In this document: in pieces, positions 1 to 7,178 of the stretch
How positions within the stretch are numbered: the first letter of the stretch is position 1
How the letters are laid out: each line of letters begins with the position of its first letter
DNA from: Cytophagales bacterium
GTDB taxonomy: Bacteria; Bacteroidota; Bacteroidia; Cytophagales; Cyclobacteriaceae
Reading direction: 5' to 3'
NCBI GenBank assembly: GCA_003504855.1
Contig: DNZD01000059.1
Span: forward strand, 1 to 12,436
Length of the DNA stretch: 12,436 bases
Notes under the pieces: generated by a model
Told to the model about the DNA's origin: nothing
What the model saw: the letters and a program-made list of their open reading frames with translations, nothing else
The model's database searches: none
Program-made: the position numbers and the translations under genes

Positions 1-60
1 CTCTAATCAGTTACCCCAATCCCTGATACCCATTCCTCCAATGTCTCCTCCCATCTCACT
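1..60. repeat. Direct repeat, copy 1 (intergenic, pyrimidine-rich)
   Basis: This stretch recurs at 153-212. The first 17 bases are identical, then one base is inserted in copy 2, then a further ten bases are identical. The remainder differs by only a few substitutions and single-base gaps (about nine in ten identical by eye). Copy 1 starts at the first base of the window, so the repeat or an array of it may continue to the left. It is rich in C and T on the plus strand and has no coding potential that I can see. Confidence 0.8.
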
Positions 61-84
61 TTAGTTTGAAGAATGGAAATTCTA

Positions 85-124
85 ATCCGCGATGATCGTG
101 TATTCTGATCTGTGTCCATCTGCG
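85..124. repeat. Degenerate short tandem repeat of ATC-nGnG type
   Basis: Four related words lie in a row: ATCCGCG at 85, ATCGTG at 95, ATCTGTG at 108 and ATCTGCG at 118, spaced 10, 13 and 10 bases. They sit between the two copies of the longer direct repeat and resemble dispersed intergenic repeat material rather than a gene. No function is visible. The word pattern is directly seen; its repeat-family status is inference. Confidence 0.55.
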
Positions 125-152
125 GGAAACATTCACCTTAAATGAACAATAT

Positions 153-212
153 CTCTAATCAGTTACCCCCAATCCCTGATGCCTATTCCCAAATGTCTCA
201 TCCCATCTACCT
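153..212. repeat. Direct repeat, copy 2
   Basis: Second copy of the ~60-bp repeat that begins at base 1. It lies about 45 bp beyond the stop codon of the head-GIN gene and is separated from copy 1 by 92 bp that hold the ATC-nGnG cluster. The stretch 241-280 shares some words with it (CCTGAT, CTATTCCC) but is too diverged to call a third copy. Nothing else is apparent in the gene-free bases 1-256. Confidence 0.8.
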
Positions 213-256
213 TTCAATTCCCACTTGTCTGACAACCAAGTTCTAAGTCCTAACCG

Positions 257-991
257 CTATTCCCTATCATTCCTGATATCCAGCCTTCCTAGAATAACAC
301 CTCGCGTAATGAGTGGCATACCGGTAACCCTGATCTGGGGTTCACCAAAAGCGTGTACATGAAGCGCGTCCCTGGTCGCTATTCTTACCTTGCCTTCACC
401 ATATATGCGCGTGGTTGCAACCGTACTTTGGAGTGCATGCGTATCGATGGAGTTATCACCAAACAACCGGTACACCTGTACATTCGCATGACCACCGCGG
501 ATCGAAAGCCGGTTCTCACCGAATAGCGATGCCTTGAACTTATCGACATCAAGTCCATGGAGATCCACTTCCGTGACACCGTATAGCTTCAGTTTGAGTT
601 TGTCGCCATGGATGGTGCTGCTGGCAATCAGGGATTCTGAGCCCCGCATTTGAATGGAGTTCAATTTTTGGTAGGTGACGTAGGCCGTGACCGATGTCCC
701 TTCATAGATCGGTCGCTTCGCACCGTGCAGGGAATACCTCACTTGCTTTTCCAACACGCGTGCATGGTCCAGAAATATCCGAAGGGTGTTGCCGTTCTGT
801 TTGATATTGACCTTGCTACGTGGTACACCGTTGCAAACAATCCGAACTTGAGGCACAGGTCCTTCCAGCAGCACGAGGTGAACGCGGGGAGAAGTGATAA
901 TGCTGGTGAAAGCCTTCACCCGTACCGTATCCTCAGTTTGGGCGTGTGAAAGGTAGCTGGTGAGCAGCAGTATGGTAAGCAGGTACTTCAT
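257..991 (-). CDS. Secreted head-GIN domain (DUF2807-type) protein
   Basis: 244 residues. A signal peptide is visible at 1-17 (MKYLLTILLL core, small residues SHA before Q18), so the protein should be exported. From about residue 105 it carries a repeated motif, aliphatic-aromatic-Gly then alternating hydrophobics, at residues 136, 156, 176, 196 and 214 (LYG, LFG, LFG, IYG, AFG). The ~20-residue period is what right-handed beta-helix coils of the putative auto-transporter adhesin/head-GIN family (DUF2807) show. The biochemical role of that family is not established. I chose the start at 991 because it gives the signal peptide; an in-frame start at 1225 would add 78 basic, low-complexity residues overlapping the upstream permease gene. 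It follows that gene by 62 bp in the same direction and could be co-transcribed. No terminator is visible after its stop. Confidence 0.8.
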   Translation of the reverse strand: MKYLLTILLLTSYLSHAQTEDTVRVKAFTSIITSPRVHLVLLEGPVPQVRIVCNGVPRSKVNIKQNGNTLRIFLDHARVLEKQVRYSLHGAKRPIYEGTSVTAYVTYQKLNSIQMRGSESLIASSTIHGDKLKLKLYGVTEVDLHGLDVDKFKASLFGENRLSIRGGHANVQVYRLFGDNSIDTHALQSTVATTRIYGEGKVRIATRDALHVHAFGEPQIRVTGMPLITRGVILGRLDIRNDRE

Positions 992-1053
992 AGGAGTGTC
1001 TTTTGGCTGTAAGACAACCGGCCTGGGTAGTACCCCCATTGCGAGAGGCAATT

Positions 1054-3420
1054 TTATTCGCTTCGCAATGATTGCGTAGGATTCGCTACTGCTGCCCGAA
1101 GCGCTTGCATACCAACTATCGTCACGGCTAAAACCAGGGCGAGCCCGCCCGCGGCTGGGAATACCCACCAGGCGATGTCGACGCGGTAAGGGTAGCGGCT
1201 GAGGAACCAGTTGAGTGCCCACCATCCCAGCGGAGCCGACAGGACGAATGCAATGAGGACCAGCCTGGAGAAATCCCGGGTGATCAATGTAACCAGGTTA
1301 GTCACGGTTGCACCCATGACCTTGCGAATGCCAATTTCCTTGGTGCGTTGTTCGGCTGTGAACGCAGCCAGACCAAACAACCCCAGGCAAGTGATGAAGA
1401 TCGCGAGTCCGGCGAATATGCTGGAGAGCCGGCTGATGAGGTCAATCACGCCGAACTTTTGATCGAATGCCCAGTCGGCAAATCGATAGGCAAAGGGATA
1501 GTTGGGATTGATTTTTTTCATCACGTCTTCCACCTTCGCAATAGATCCTTTGAGGTCATCAGTTTTTTCAAGTCGTATGGATACCGTGCTGCTCCAGTCT
1601 GGTTGGAATACGAGGATCAATGGTGCTACAGGCTGGAAAGGAGAATCCATGACCACGTTGTCCATCACACCGATGATGTTGTATTTGCCTCCCCAAAGGT
1701 CCAATTGTTTGCCTACGGGTTCGGCCATACCCATCACATCGGCGGCAGCCTGGTTGATAAGGACCGCAGAGGAGTCGCTTTTGAAATCACGGGAGAAATC
1801 CCGGCCTGCCAGCAGCTTGATGCCCATGGTGGCGGTGTAATCGTAGTCACTGGCGATGGTGGAAAAGTTCACCCGCTTGCCAGGATCCATGCCGGCCCAC
1901 TCAACGGTGTTGGAGGAGAAGATATCTGTAATCGGACTGTTGGAATGAGCCACGGACTTGACAACACCGGTGGCCATCAGCTGTTGACGCACCGATTCGA
2001 AATTAGTTTCAATCTCAGCGGTTGTCCAGATCATCATCAGGTTTTCCTTGTCATAGCCAACCGTACGGTTCTTCACGTGCTGGATCTGTTGGTATATCAC
2101 CAAAGTCCCGATGATAAGGAAAATGGAAAGGCCAAACTGAAGGGTCACCAATACTTTTCGCGGCGTGCTGGCCTGCTTACCGGCATGTACTTTTCCTTTG
2201 AGAACTTTGGCTGGCTGGAATGCTGACAGATACAAGGCAGGGTAGCTGCCCGAAACCACACCCGTAACTACGATGATGACCAAACTGGCGAACCATAACC
2301 AGGGGTTGCTGTATTCTATCAGGAGTTGTTTGTTGACAAGTTGATTGTACAGGGGAAGTGCCAGTTCAATAATCACAATGGCTGTAATGAATGCCAGTGT
2401 AGTAATCAACAGCGACTCACCCAGAAACTGGGCAATCAGTTCTTTACGCCGTGATCCGATACTCTTGCGGATGCCAACTTCGCGTGCGCGACTTTCGGAC
2501 CGGGCCGTGGCCAGGTTCATGAAATTGATGCAGGCAATAATCAGGATGAATGCGGCGATGGCGGAGAAAAGCTGAACATATTCAATCATGCCTCCGGATG
2601 GCTTCCCGTTTTCGAATTGACTGTGCAACCTCAGTTGAGACAAGGGATACAGAAACAATTCTGCAGACGCATCTTCCTTGGGATTGTTTTCCTTTACGAT
2701 GTCTTTGATAGATGCATTTGCCTGATCGAGTGATGCACCGGCGTGAAGTTGCACGAACATCTGAAAGGAATGATTGCCCCAGCTCTTTCTGCTATTCTGT
2801 ACCCATTCATTGTGCGCTTCGAAATAGGTGAAGGGCATCAGGTATTCAAACTTTAGCGACGATTGTACCGGTACATCCTGTACAATGGCACCAACTTTCA
2901 CCTCGCGTTGGTTGTCTACCAGGATGGTCTTGTTAAGCGGATCCTCGTCGCCGAACAATGCCTTGGCTGTTGCCTCGGTGAGAATGATAGAATTAGGATC
3001 GGCCAGCGCGGCATCTGTTCCTTTGATCACCGGAAAGGAGAACATTTTGAGAAAGTCTTCGGAAACGGCCAGTCCGTTCTTATTGATCTTCGTGTCCCCA
3101 TGCGTCAGCAGGCTTCCTTCTCCCCAGTTGGCTACCGCCATGTATTGAATCTCGCTTACTTTGGCTTTGGCAGCTTCGAGCAGCGGTAACGGTACAGGCC
3201 GGTCAGTTGCGATGCCATCAGCAAAACTCTGATTCATGTAGACCTGGTACAGGTCATCGTAGTTCTTATGAAACTTGTTGAAAGACATCTCATCGGCGAC
3301 CCACAGGAAGATCAGTGCAGAACTGGCCAACCCAACGGATAAGCCGGCAATATTGATGGCGGAATACACCGAGTGCTTGGTGATGTTCCGGAATGCGATT
3401 TTCAGGTAGTTGTAGAGCAT
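1054..3420 (-). CDS. ABC transporter permease, two MacB-PCD/FtsX cassettes
   Basis: 788 residues with the layout typical of large Bacteroidota FtsX/MacB-like permeases. There is one N-terminal helix (~18-42), a periplasmic MacB-type domain (~45-280) and a first FtsX helix bundle (~284-305, 335-358, 373-395). A second cassette follows, with a helix at ~425-446, a second periplasmic domain (~450-660) and a second FtsX bundle (~664-686, 720-740, 750-772). Each bundle has the cytoplasmic coupling motif in the form REVGIRKSIG (313-322) or KEIGIRKVMG (694-703). Such proteins couple an ATPase to mechanical or export work at the inner membrane, for example efflux or lipoprotein handling; the substrate cannot be read from sequence. 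No ATPase gene lies in the window, so the partner must be elsewhere. The N-terminus (MLYNYLKIAFRNI) is characteristic and supports this start. No Shine-Dalgarno is seen, but a perfect inverted repeat lies 16 nt upstream. Confidence 0.93.
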   Translation of the reverse strand: MLYNYLKIAFRNITKHSVYSAINIAGLSVGLASSALIFLWVADEMSFNKFHKNYDDLYQVYMNQSFADGIATDRPVPLPLLEAAKAKVSEIQYMAVANWGEGSLLTHGDTKINKNGLAVSEDFLKMFSFPVIKGTDAALADPNSIILTEATAKALFGDEDPLNKTILVDNQREVKVGAIVQDVPVQSSLKFEYLMPFTYFEAHNEWVQNSRKSWGNHSFQMFVQLHAGASLDQANASIKDIVKENNPKEDASAELFLYPLSQLRLHSQFENGKPSGGMIEYVQLFSAIAAFILIIACINFMNLATARSESRAREVGIRKSIGSRRKELIAQFLGESLLITTLAFITAIVIIELALPLYNQLVNKQLLIEYSNPWLWFASLVIIVVTGVVSGSYPALYLSAFQPAKVLKGKVHAGKQASTPRKVLVTLQFGLSIFLIIGTLVIYQQIQHVKNRTVGYDKENLMMIWTTAEIETNFESVRQQLMATGVVKSVAHSNSPITDIFSSNTVEWAGMDPGKRVNFSTIASDYDYTATMGIKLLAGRDFSRDFKSDSSAVLINQAAADVMGMAEPVGKQLDLWGGKYNIIGVMDNVVMDSPFQPVAPLILVFQPDWSSTVSIRLEKTDDLKGSIAKVEDVMKKINPNYPFAYRFADWAFDQKFGVIDLISRLSSIFAGLAIFITCLGLFGLAAFTAEQRTKEIGIRKVMGATVTNLVTLITRDFSRLVLIAFVLSAPLGWWALNWFLSRYPYRVDIAWWVFPAAGGLALVLAVTIVGMQALRAAVANPTQSLRSE

Positions 3421-3436
3421 GGCATGAGGTTCTGCT

Positions 3437-3454
3437 GATATCTATTCAGATATC
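3437..3454 (-). promoter_or_regulatory. Perfect inverted repeat before the ABC permease start
   Basis: GATATCT and AGATATC flank a 4-base spacer (ATTC on the plus strand). The element ends 16 nt before the permease ATG, so it is either a stem-loop in the leader of the mRNA or a dyad operator near the promoter. A 7+7 perfect dyad with a 4-nt loop is not expected often in a 118-bp gap. Function is inferred only. Confidence 0.45.
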
Positions 3455-3512
3455 GGGCCAAACACCAATTCTGTATAATGGAGGCCAAAAACGGCTACTA
3501 GGACCAAATTAT

Positions 3513-3548
3513 CGTCCGATCCTGACCTGAGGCGTCCGCTATCGGACG
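3513..3548 (-). other. Hairpin-forming sequence at the 7TM receptor stop codon
   Basis: CGTCCG (3533-3538) and CGGACG (3543-3548) pair perfectly around a 4-nt loop that contains part of the stop codon of the receptor gene. A further CGTCCGAT at 3513-3520 can pair with ATCGGACG at 3541-3548 as an alternative 8-bp stem. No U-run follows immediately on the transcript, so this is not a classical intrinsic terminator. It could weaken read-through into the permease gene or simply be chance. Confidence 0.3.
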
Positions 3549-4786
3549 TCCTGATCCTTATAGAGATCCTTGTAAGTGAGTCGGGATGGGGCCTGACCAG
3601 CGCTTTTGATAATGCCTACGTGCATCAGCAATACGGTGCCCATCATCAGAAATACGAGGCTGTACCCTGCGCTGAAGACCAGCGGGTTGTAGGCAGAGAA
3701 ACCCTCGTAGGAAAACACATCATAAGCAAAGACCAACAAGCCGAGTACAATGGATGCGCTGAGGAAAGTAGAGCCCATTCGCTGATTGACCCATGCGCGC
3801 AATACAAGGATCACCGCGTTGAGCATCACCAATCCGCAGAAGGTAATATACAGCGTGATCCATTCTGTGAAGGTGGATGGTGATGCGAAGAGGGCGAAGG
3901 CAACGAAGAAAACGTTACAGGCAATCAGGAAGTACTTCAGGATACGGTACTGTTCTTTGGGATATACATAGCTGAGGTATTGTGACGCCCAGATCATGGT
4001 CAGGAAAAGTGTGATGTACTCAATCCGGATCATCGCATGCCAACTGAAGTCAGGCATGTAGGAAATGAAAATGTACATATTGGAAAACCCAACCCGGACG
4101 GCCCAGGTGAGACAAAGCAGGGCAAAATAAAGAATGACCTTTTTACGATCCTTGATCAGATAAATAATGAAGAACGCAATGCCGACCAGGCCAAGCAGCC
4201 CGGACTCGATCAGGTTGCTGGTCTCCGCAATGCTGCGATGATGTTGCATCAGCTCTGCGCTGCCCATATAAATAGGATCTTTTACGCCACCAACGTGGTG
4301 ACTGAAATTGCTTACGCGCAACAGGAGTCTGATCGTATCCGTGCCAGGTTCAAACACAACGGTTTGTGGCATCCACTGGGGTGTATACGTATCGGCAGCC
4401 AGTCCGACTTTGCCATTGGTGGCAATCTCCTTATCGTTGATCCACAGGGAATAGCTTGAATAAATCTGCGGAATCTCGAGTGCGAGGAGCCCGGTATTGG
4501 GTGCTACGAGAATACGCAGTGAATAGGTACCATAACCAAAGCCCATATGGTTGGCCCGGGTCTCATTCCAGACATGTGGAAAATCGGTGGGCACATACTC
4601 CCCGGCACGAAGTTCGTCCGGGAAAATGAGTTGGTTATCATAGAAGTTCCAGGTGCCATTCAGCGCCACCCGCTCCTGGCCCAAGTCAACTGCTCGTGCA
4701 TCCAGAATTCCCCGGGAAGCCGTAGGGCCTGCAAAGGACAGGATACTAAGAAGTAACGCCAGGAACGAAAAAAGCGCGGTTTTCAT
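3539..4786 (-). CDS. 7TMR-DISM-like membrane receptor lacking an output domain
   Basis: 415 residues. A signal peptide (1-20) is followed by a periplasmic beta-rich domain (~30-180) that looks like a jelly-roll/galactose-binding fold of glycoside hydrolase family 2 type. Visible pieces are LNGTWNFYD (42-50), YGTYSLRI (85-92), YSLWINDKE (112-120) and RLLLRVSN (153-160). Seven hydrophobic segments follow at about 191-211, 216-233, 255-273, 282-300, 308-330, 339-358 and 367-390. This is the architecture of bacterial 7TM receptors with diverse intracellular signalling modules (7TMR-DISM). In known members a histidine kinase, GGDEF, cyclase or other effector follows the seventh helix. Here only about 25 polar residues remain (Lys, Asp and Tyr rich), so any signal must pass to a partner protein. 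It lies 93 bp after kup and 118 bp before the ABC permease, all on one strand. The exact family should be treated as probable rather than proven. Confidence 0.72.
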   Translation of the reverse strand: MKTALFSFLALLLSILSFAGPTASRGILDARAVDLGQERVALNGTWNFYDNQLIFPDELRAGEYVPTDFPHVWNETRANHMGFGYGTYSLRILVAPNTGLLALEIPQIYSSYSLWINDKEIATNGKVGLAADTYTPQWMPQTVVFEPGTDTIRLLLRVSNFSHHVGGVKDPIYMGSAELMQHHRSIAETSNLIESGLLGLVGIAFFIIYLIKDRKKVILYFALLCLTWAVRVGFSNMYIFISYMPDFSWHAMIRIEYITLFLTMIWASQYLSYVYPKEQYRILKYFLIACNVFFVAFALFASPSTFTEWITLYITFCGLVMLNAVILVLRAWVNQRMGSTFLSASIVLGLLVFAYDVFSYEGFSAYNPLVFSAGYSLVFLMMGTVLLMHVGIIKSAGQAPSRLTYKDLYKDQDVR

Positions 4787-4803
4787 GGAAAGTACAATTA
4801 GAA

Positions 4804-4819
4804 CCTAACGCAAGTTAGG
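4804..4819 (-). promoter_or_regulatory. Perfect inverted repeat before the 7TM receptor start
   Basis: CCTAAC (4804-4809) and GTTAGG (4814-4819) flank a 4-base spacer GCAA. The element ends 17 nt before the receptor ATG, almost the same geometry as the dyad ahead of the ABC permease, although the arm sequences differ. It could be a leader stem-loop or a dyad binding site. It is not followed by a U-run, so it is not a terminator for kup. Confidence 0.4.
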
Positions 4820-4879
4820 ATAACATGGGCGTAATCTGAAATGGGGACGGTAGTGGACTGGAAAGTACAGGCCAGAAAT

Positions 4880-6874
4880 CTATTGATAGTTGCCGTGGTA
4901 TTTCATTTCTTTCTCGCGCTCTGATTCTGCCTTTTCGCGCTTGATGCGCACTTTGGCGACAGGACCCACCATGATGGGAACTGTCTCGACCTCCACATTA
5001 GCCAATTCCAACCCATACATCTCTTCGGTGCTCAGGCTGTGACGTTTGATAAAGCGGTATCCCTGGATAATGAGGTTGTCAAAGGAAGATATTTCGCTGT
5101 CAACAGAAGCCAGCGAATGGAGAATAATGAACTTAAAGTCGGAAGGCATGCTGTGCTTTTGCAGCGACTCATAATGACTGGTCAGGTCAATTTCTCCGGT
5201 TTCGGCCATGTCATGAAGAATCTTTGCGAAGAGCAGATTCACCCGATGATCTGCCTTGAATCCAAGTTTGATTCGTACAAAAAAGCACTTACGGGGGATT
5301 ACCGTATCCACTGAATACTTGGAAGTATAAGGACTATCCACTGTGTCAACGTGGAGGAACCAATACACGTCGGCACGCTTGGGTCTTTTCTTGAAAATAG
5401 AATAAATAATATTGGAATCGATGTAGCGTTTGCTGTCGGCCACTGCCATATAGACCAGGTTGGTGGCTTCTTTGGGGATGGTTGCATCTTCCTGCAAATC
5501 CTGGATGAGTTGGACGTAGTGTTTTAAATCAACAAATTCTGTGTGCCGGTCCCGAAGATAACGTGCTTTCAGAAGAATGAACATCTGAATGAATACGATG
5601 AAGGCAATGGAATACGTAAACCATCCGCCTTGTTCAAATTTATCAAAGTTGGATACCAGAAAGAGCGACTCCACTGTGAAGAATACGACGCTGATGGCGA
5701 TTGTTCGGAATCGGGATTTTTTGACCGTGCTGTAGTAATACGTCAGCAAGGTTGTGGTCATCAGCATGTTCAAGGTAATGGCCAATCCATAGGCGCCTTC
5801 CATGGCAGTGGACTCCTGGAAGATCAATACTACCAAAACGCACCCAACCAGGAGCAACCAGTTAATGGCAGGCAGATAAATTTGCCCCCGAACCCGGCTT
5901 GGGTTACGGACTTTGGTGGAAGGCCACAGTTTAAGTTTCATTGCCTCGTTCACGAGGGTGAACGTTCCGGAGATCAGTGCCTGACTTGCGATGATTGCAG
6001 CGAGGGTGGCTACAATAATTCCGAACAACAGAAACTGTTCCGGAATAATGGAGAAAAATGGAATCCTGCCATCGAGTTTTTCACCGGCATGGGCAAGGAG
6101 CCAGGATGACTGACCGAAGTAATTGAGGAGCAAAGCGACCTTAACAAAGCCCCAACCCACACGAATGTTGCCTTTGCCGCAATGACCTAAGTCAGAATAA
6201 AGTGCTTCAGCACCTGTAGTACAAAGAAATACGGCGCCCAGAATCCAGAATCCGCCTGGATATTTCGTAAGCAGGTTCCAGGCATAAATGGGATTGACGG
6301 ATTCAATCACATCGGGCTGTTGGAGCAATTGCAGGGTGCCGAAAGTGGCAATCATTACAAACCACACGAGCATGATCGGGCCGAATGTGGTACCGATCAC
6401 ACTGGTACCAAATTGCTGAAAGAAGAACAGGAGTATCAGTATTCCAATCACAATCGGCACAGTTGGAATACTGGGGTAGTCAATGGTCAATCCTTCAACG
6501 GCTGATGAAATACTAATGGCCGGTGTAATGAATCCGTCGGCCAGCAGGGTACAACATCCAATAATGGCTGGATAAATGACCCATTCAGCTTTGTACTTTC
6601 TCACCAAGGCATACAAAGCGAAAATTCCTCCTTCTCCCTTGTTGTCGGCATTCAGGGCCAGGTAAATGTATTTGAAAGAGGTGATGATGGTTAATGTCCA
6701 GAACACGCAAGACATACCTCCCAGCACCAATTCCCGGCTGATGGTTCGGCCGTCGATGATTGCCTTGAATACGTACAGCGGGGATGTACCAATATCACCG
6801 TATATGATGCCCAATGACACCAACACACCGGCGGCCGTGAGTTGATACTTGGTTAGATCTTTAGAACCGTCCAT
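4880..6874 (-). CDS. kup: KUP/HAK/KT-family potassium uptake permease
   Basis: 664 residues, the normal size for Kup proteins, which take up K+ across the inner membrane, usually by proton symport. Family signatures are clear: GIIYGDIGTSPLYVF (22-36), ADGFITPAIS (112-121), the GAEALYSDLGHCG motif (221-233) and ASQALISGTFTLVNEA (296-311). The acidic residues in the first two motifs (D27, D113) match positions conserved in the family. About twelve hydrophobic segments fill residues 13-435, followed by a ~225-residue cytoplasmic C-terminal domain ending in a charged tail. The start at 6874 leaves a short polar N-terminus before the first helix, as usual. The gene heads a run of minus-strand genes and faces a 304-bp divergent intergenic region that must hold its promoter; I could not identify a convincing one. 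Confidence 0.96.
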   Translation of the reverse strand: MDGSKDLTKYQLTAAGVLVSLGIIYGDIGTSPLYVFKAIIDGRTISRELVLGGMSCVFWTLTIITSFKYIYLALNADNKGEGGIFALYALVRKYKAEWVIYPAIIGCCTLLADGFITPAISISSAVEGLTIDYPSIPTVPIVIGILILLFFFQQFGTSVIGTTFGPIMLVWFVMIATFGTLQLLQQPDVIESVNPIYAWNLLTKYPGGFWILGAVFLCTTGAEALYSDLGHCGKGNIRVGWGFVKVALLLNYFGQSSWLLAHAGEKLDGRIPFFSIIPEQFLLFGIIVATLAAIIASQALISGTFTLVNEAMKLKLWPSTKVRNPSRVRGQIYLPAINWLLLVGCVLVVLIFQESTAMEGAYGLAITLNMLMTTTLLTYYYSTVKKSRFRTIAISVVFFTVESLFLVSNFDKFEQGGWFTYSIAFIVFIQMFILLKARYLRDRHTEFVDLKHYVQLIQDLQEDATIPKEATNLVYMAVADSKRYIDSNIIYSIFKKRPKRADVYWFLHVDTVDSPYTSKYSVDTVIPRKCFFVRIKLGFKADHRVNLLFAKILHDMAETGEIDLTSHYESLQKHSMPSDFKFIILHSLASVDSEISSFDNLIIQGYRFIKRHSLSTEEMYGLELANVEVETVPIMVGPVAKVRIKREKAESEREKEMKYHGNYQ

Positions 6875-7178
6875 AGTCTGGTGCCAGTATTAGCGGTGGG
6901 TGTTAATCGTAGGATATCCGCCGGCAATCCATATAAATCCGATAGGAAAAGGAAGGTGACCGGTTCTTGCAAGTGGGTTTTGTGGCCTGCCCAGGTCGGT
7001 GCGTTGCAAACGCGTGAAATTGAATTTGGGCATCAGTAGCTCGGTCTAAAACCGTAAAAACCGGGGCGAATTTACACGATTGGCGTGCAAAATGTCGCTT
7101 CGTCTAAAATTTATTTGGAGCCCCGGTAGGGGGCCCGCCAAACCACCGTACTTTTGCCCCGGATTAACCAAATAACCT
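6875..7178. other. Divergent intergenic region between kup and lipoprotein gene
   Basis: 304 bp without a gene, carrying the control signals of both flanking genes. Apart from the TAnnTTTG element noted separately, I see small dyads: GCGTT-GCA-AACGC at 7001-7013 and GCCCC-GGTAG-GGGGC at 7120-7134. There are two copies of the palindrome TTGCAA (6967-6972, 7004-7009) and the word GTCTAAAA twice (7044-7051, 7102-7109). An A/T-rich patch around 7104-7117 is followed by a G/C-rich patch at 7118-7140. I recognise no riboswitch or small RNA here. Confidence 0.5.
7149..7156 (+). promoter_or_regulatory. Bacteroidota-type -7 promoter element (TAnnTTTG)
   Basis: TACTTTTG matches the TAnnTTTG -7 consensus used by the primary sigma factor in Bacteroidota exactly, and lies 22 nt before the lipoprotein ATG, a plausible leader length. 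A matching -33 TTG at the usual 19-21 nt spacing is not present; the nearest TTTG upstream (7114-7117) is about 31 nt away. The short dyad at 7120-7134 lies between that TTTG and the element, where a regulator could act. Confidence 0.55.

Noticed and set aside
1..212. CRISPR array at the left edge
   Set aside because: The two repeat copies are long (~60 bp) and imperfect, and the 92-bp interval holds its own repeats; this does not match CRISPR repeat or spacer sizes.
992..1225. Longer in-frame start for the head-GIN gene at 1225
   Set aside because: The added 78 residues are basic and low in coding character, overlap the permease gene and would bury the clear signal peptide that begins at the 991 start.
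1348..2226. Plus-strand open frame of 292 codons inside the ABC permease gene
   Set aside because: It is antisense to a gene with strong family motifs, and its translation (His-rich, no motifs) looks like a shadow frame.
4804..4819. Intrinsic terminator after kup
   Set aside because: A 6-bp stem is present but the arm is not followed by a U-tract and lies 60 bp past the stop; it fits better as a leader element of the next gene.
5543..6109. Plus-strand open frame of 188 codons inside kup
   Set aside because: Antisense shadow of the conserved potassium permease; the translation is polar and shows no domain.
6875..7178. Riboswitch or small RNA upstream of kup
   Set aside because: I looked for extended paired structure and known conserved cores and found only short isolated dyads.
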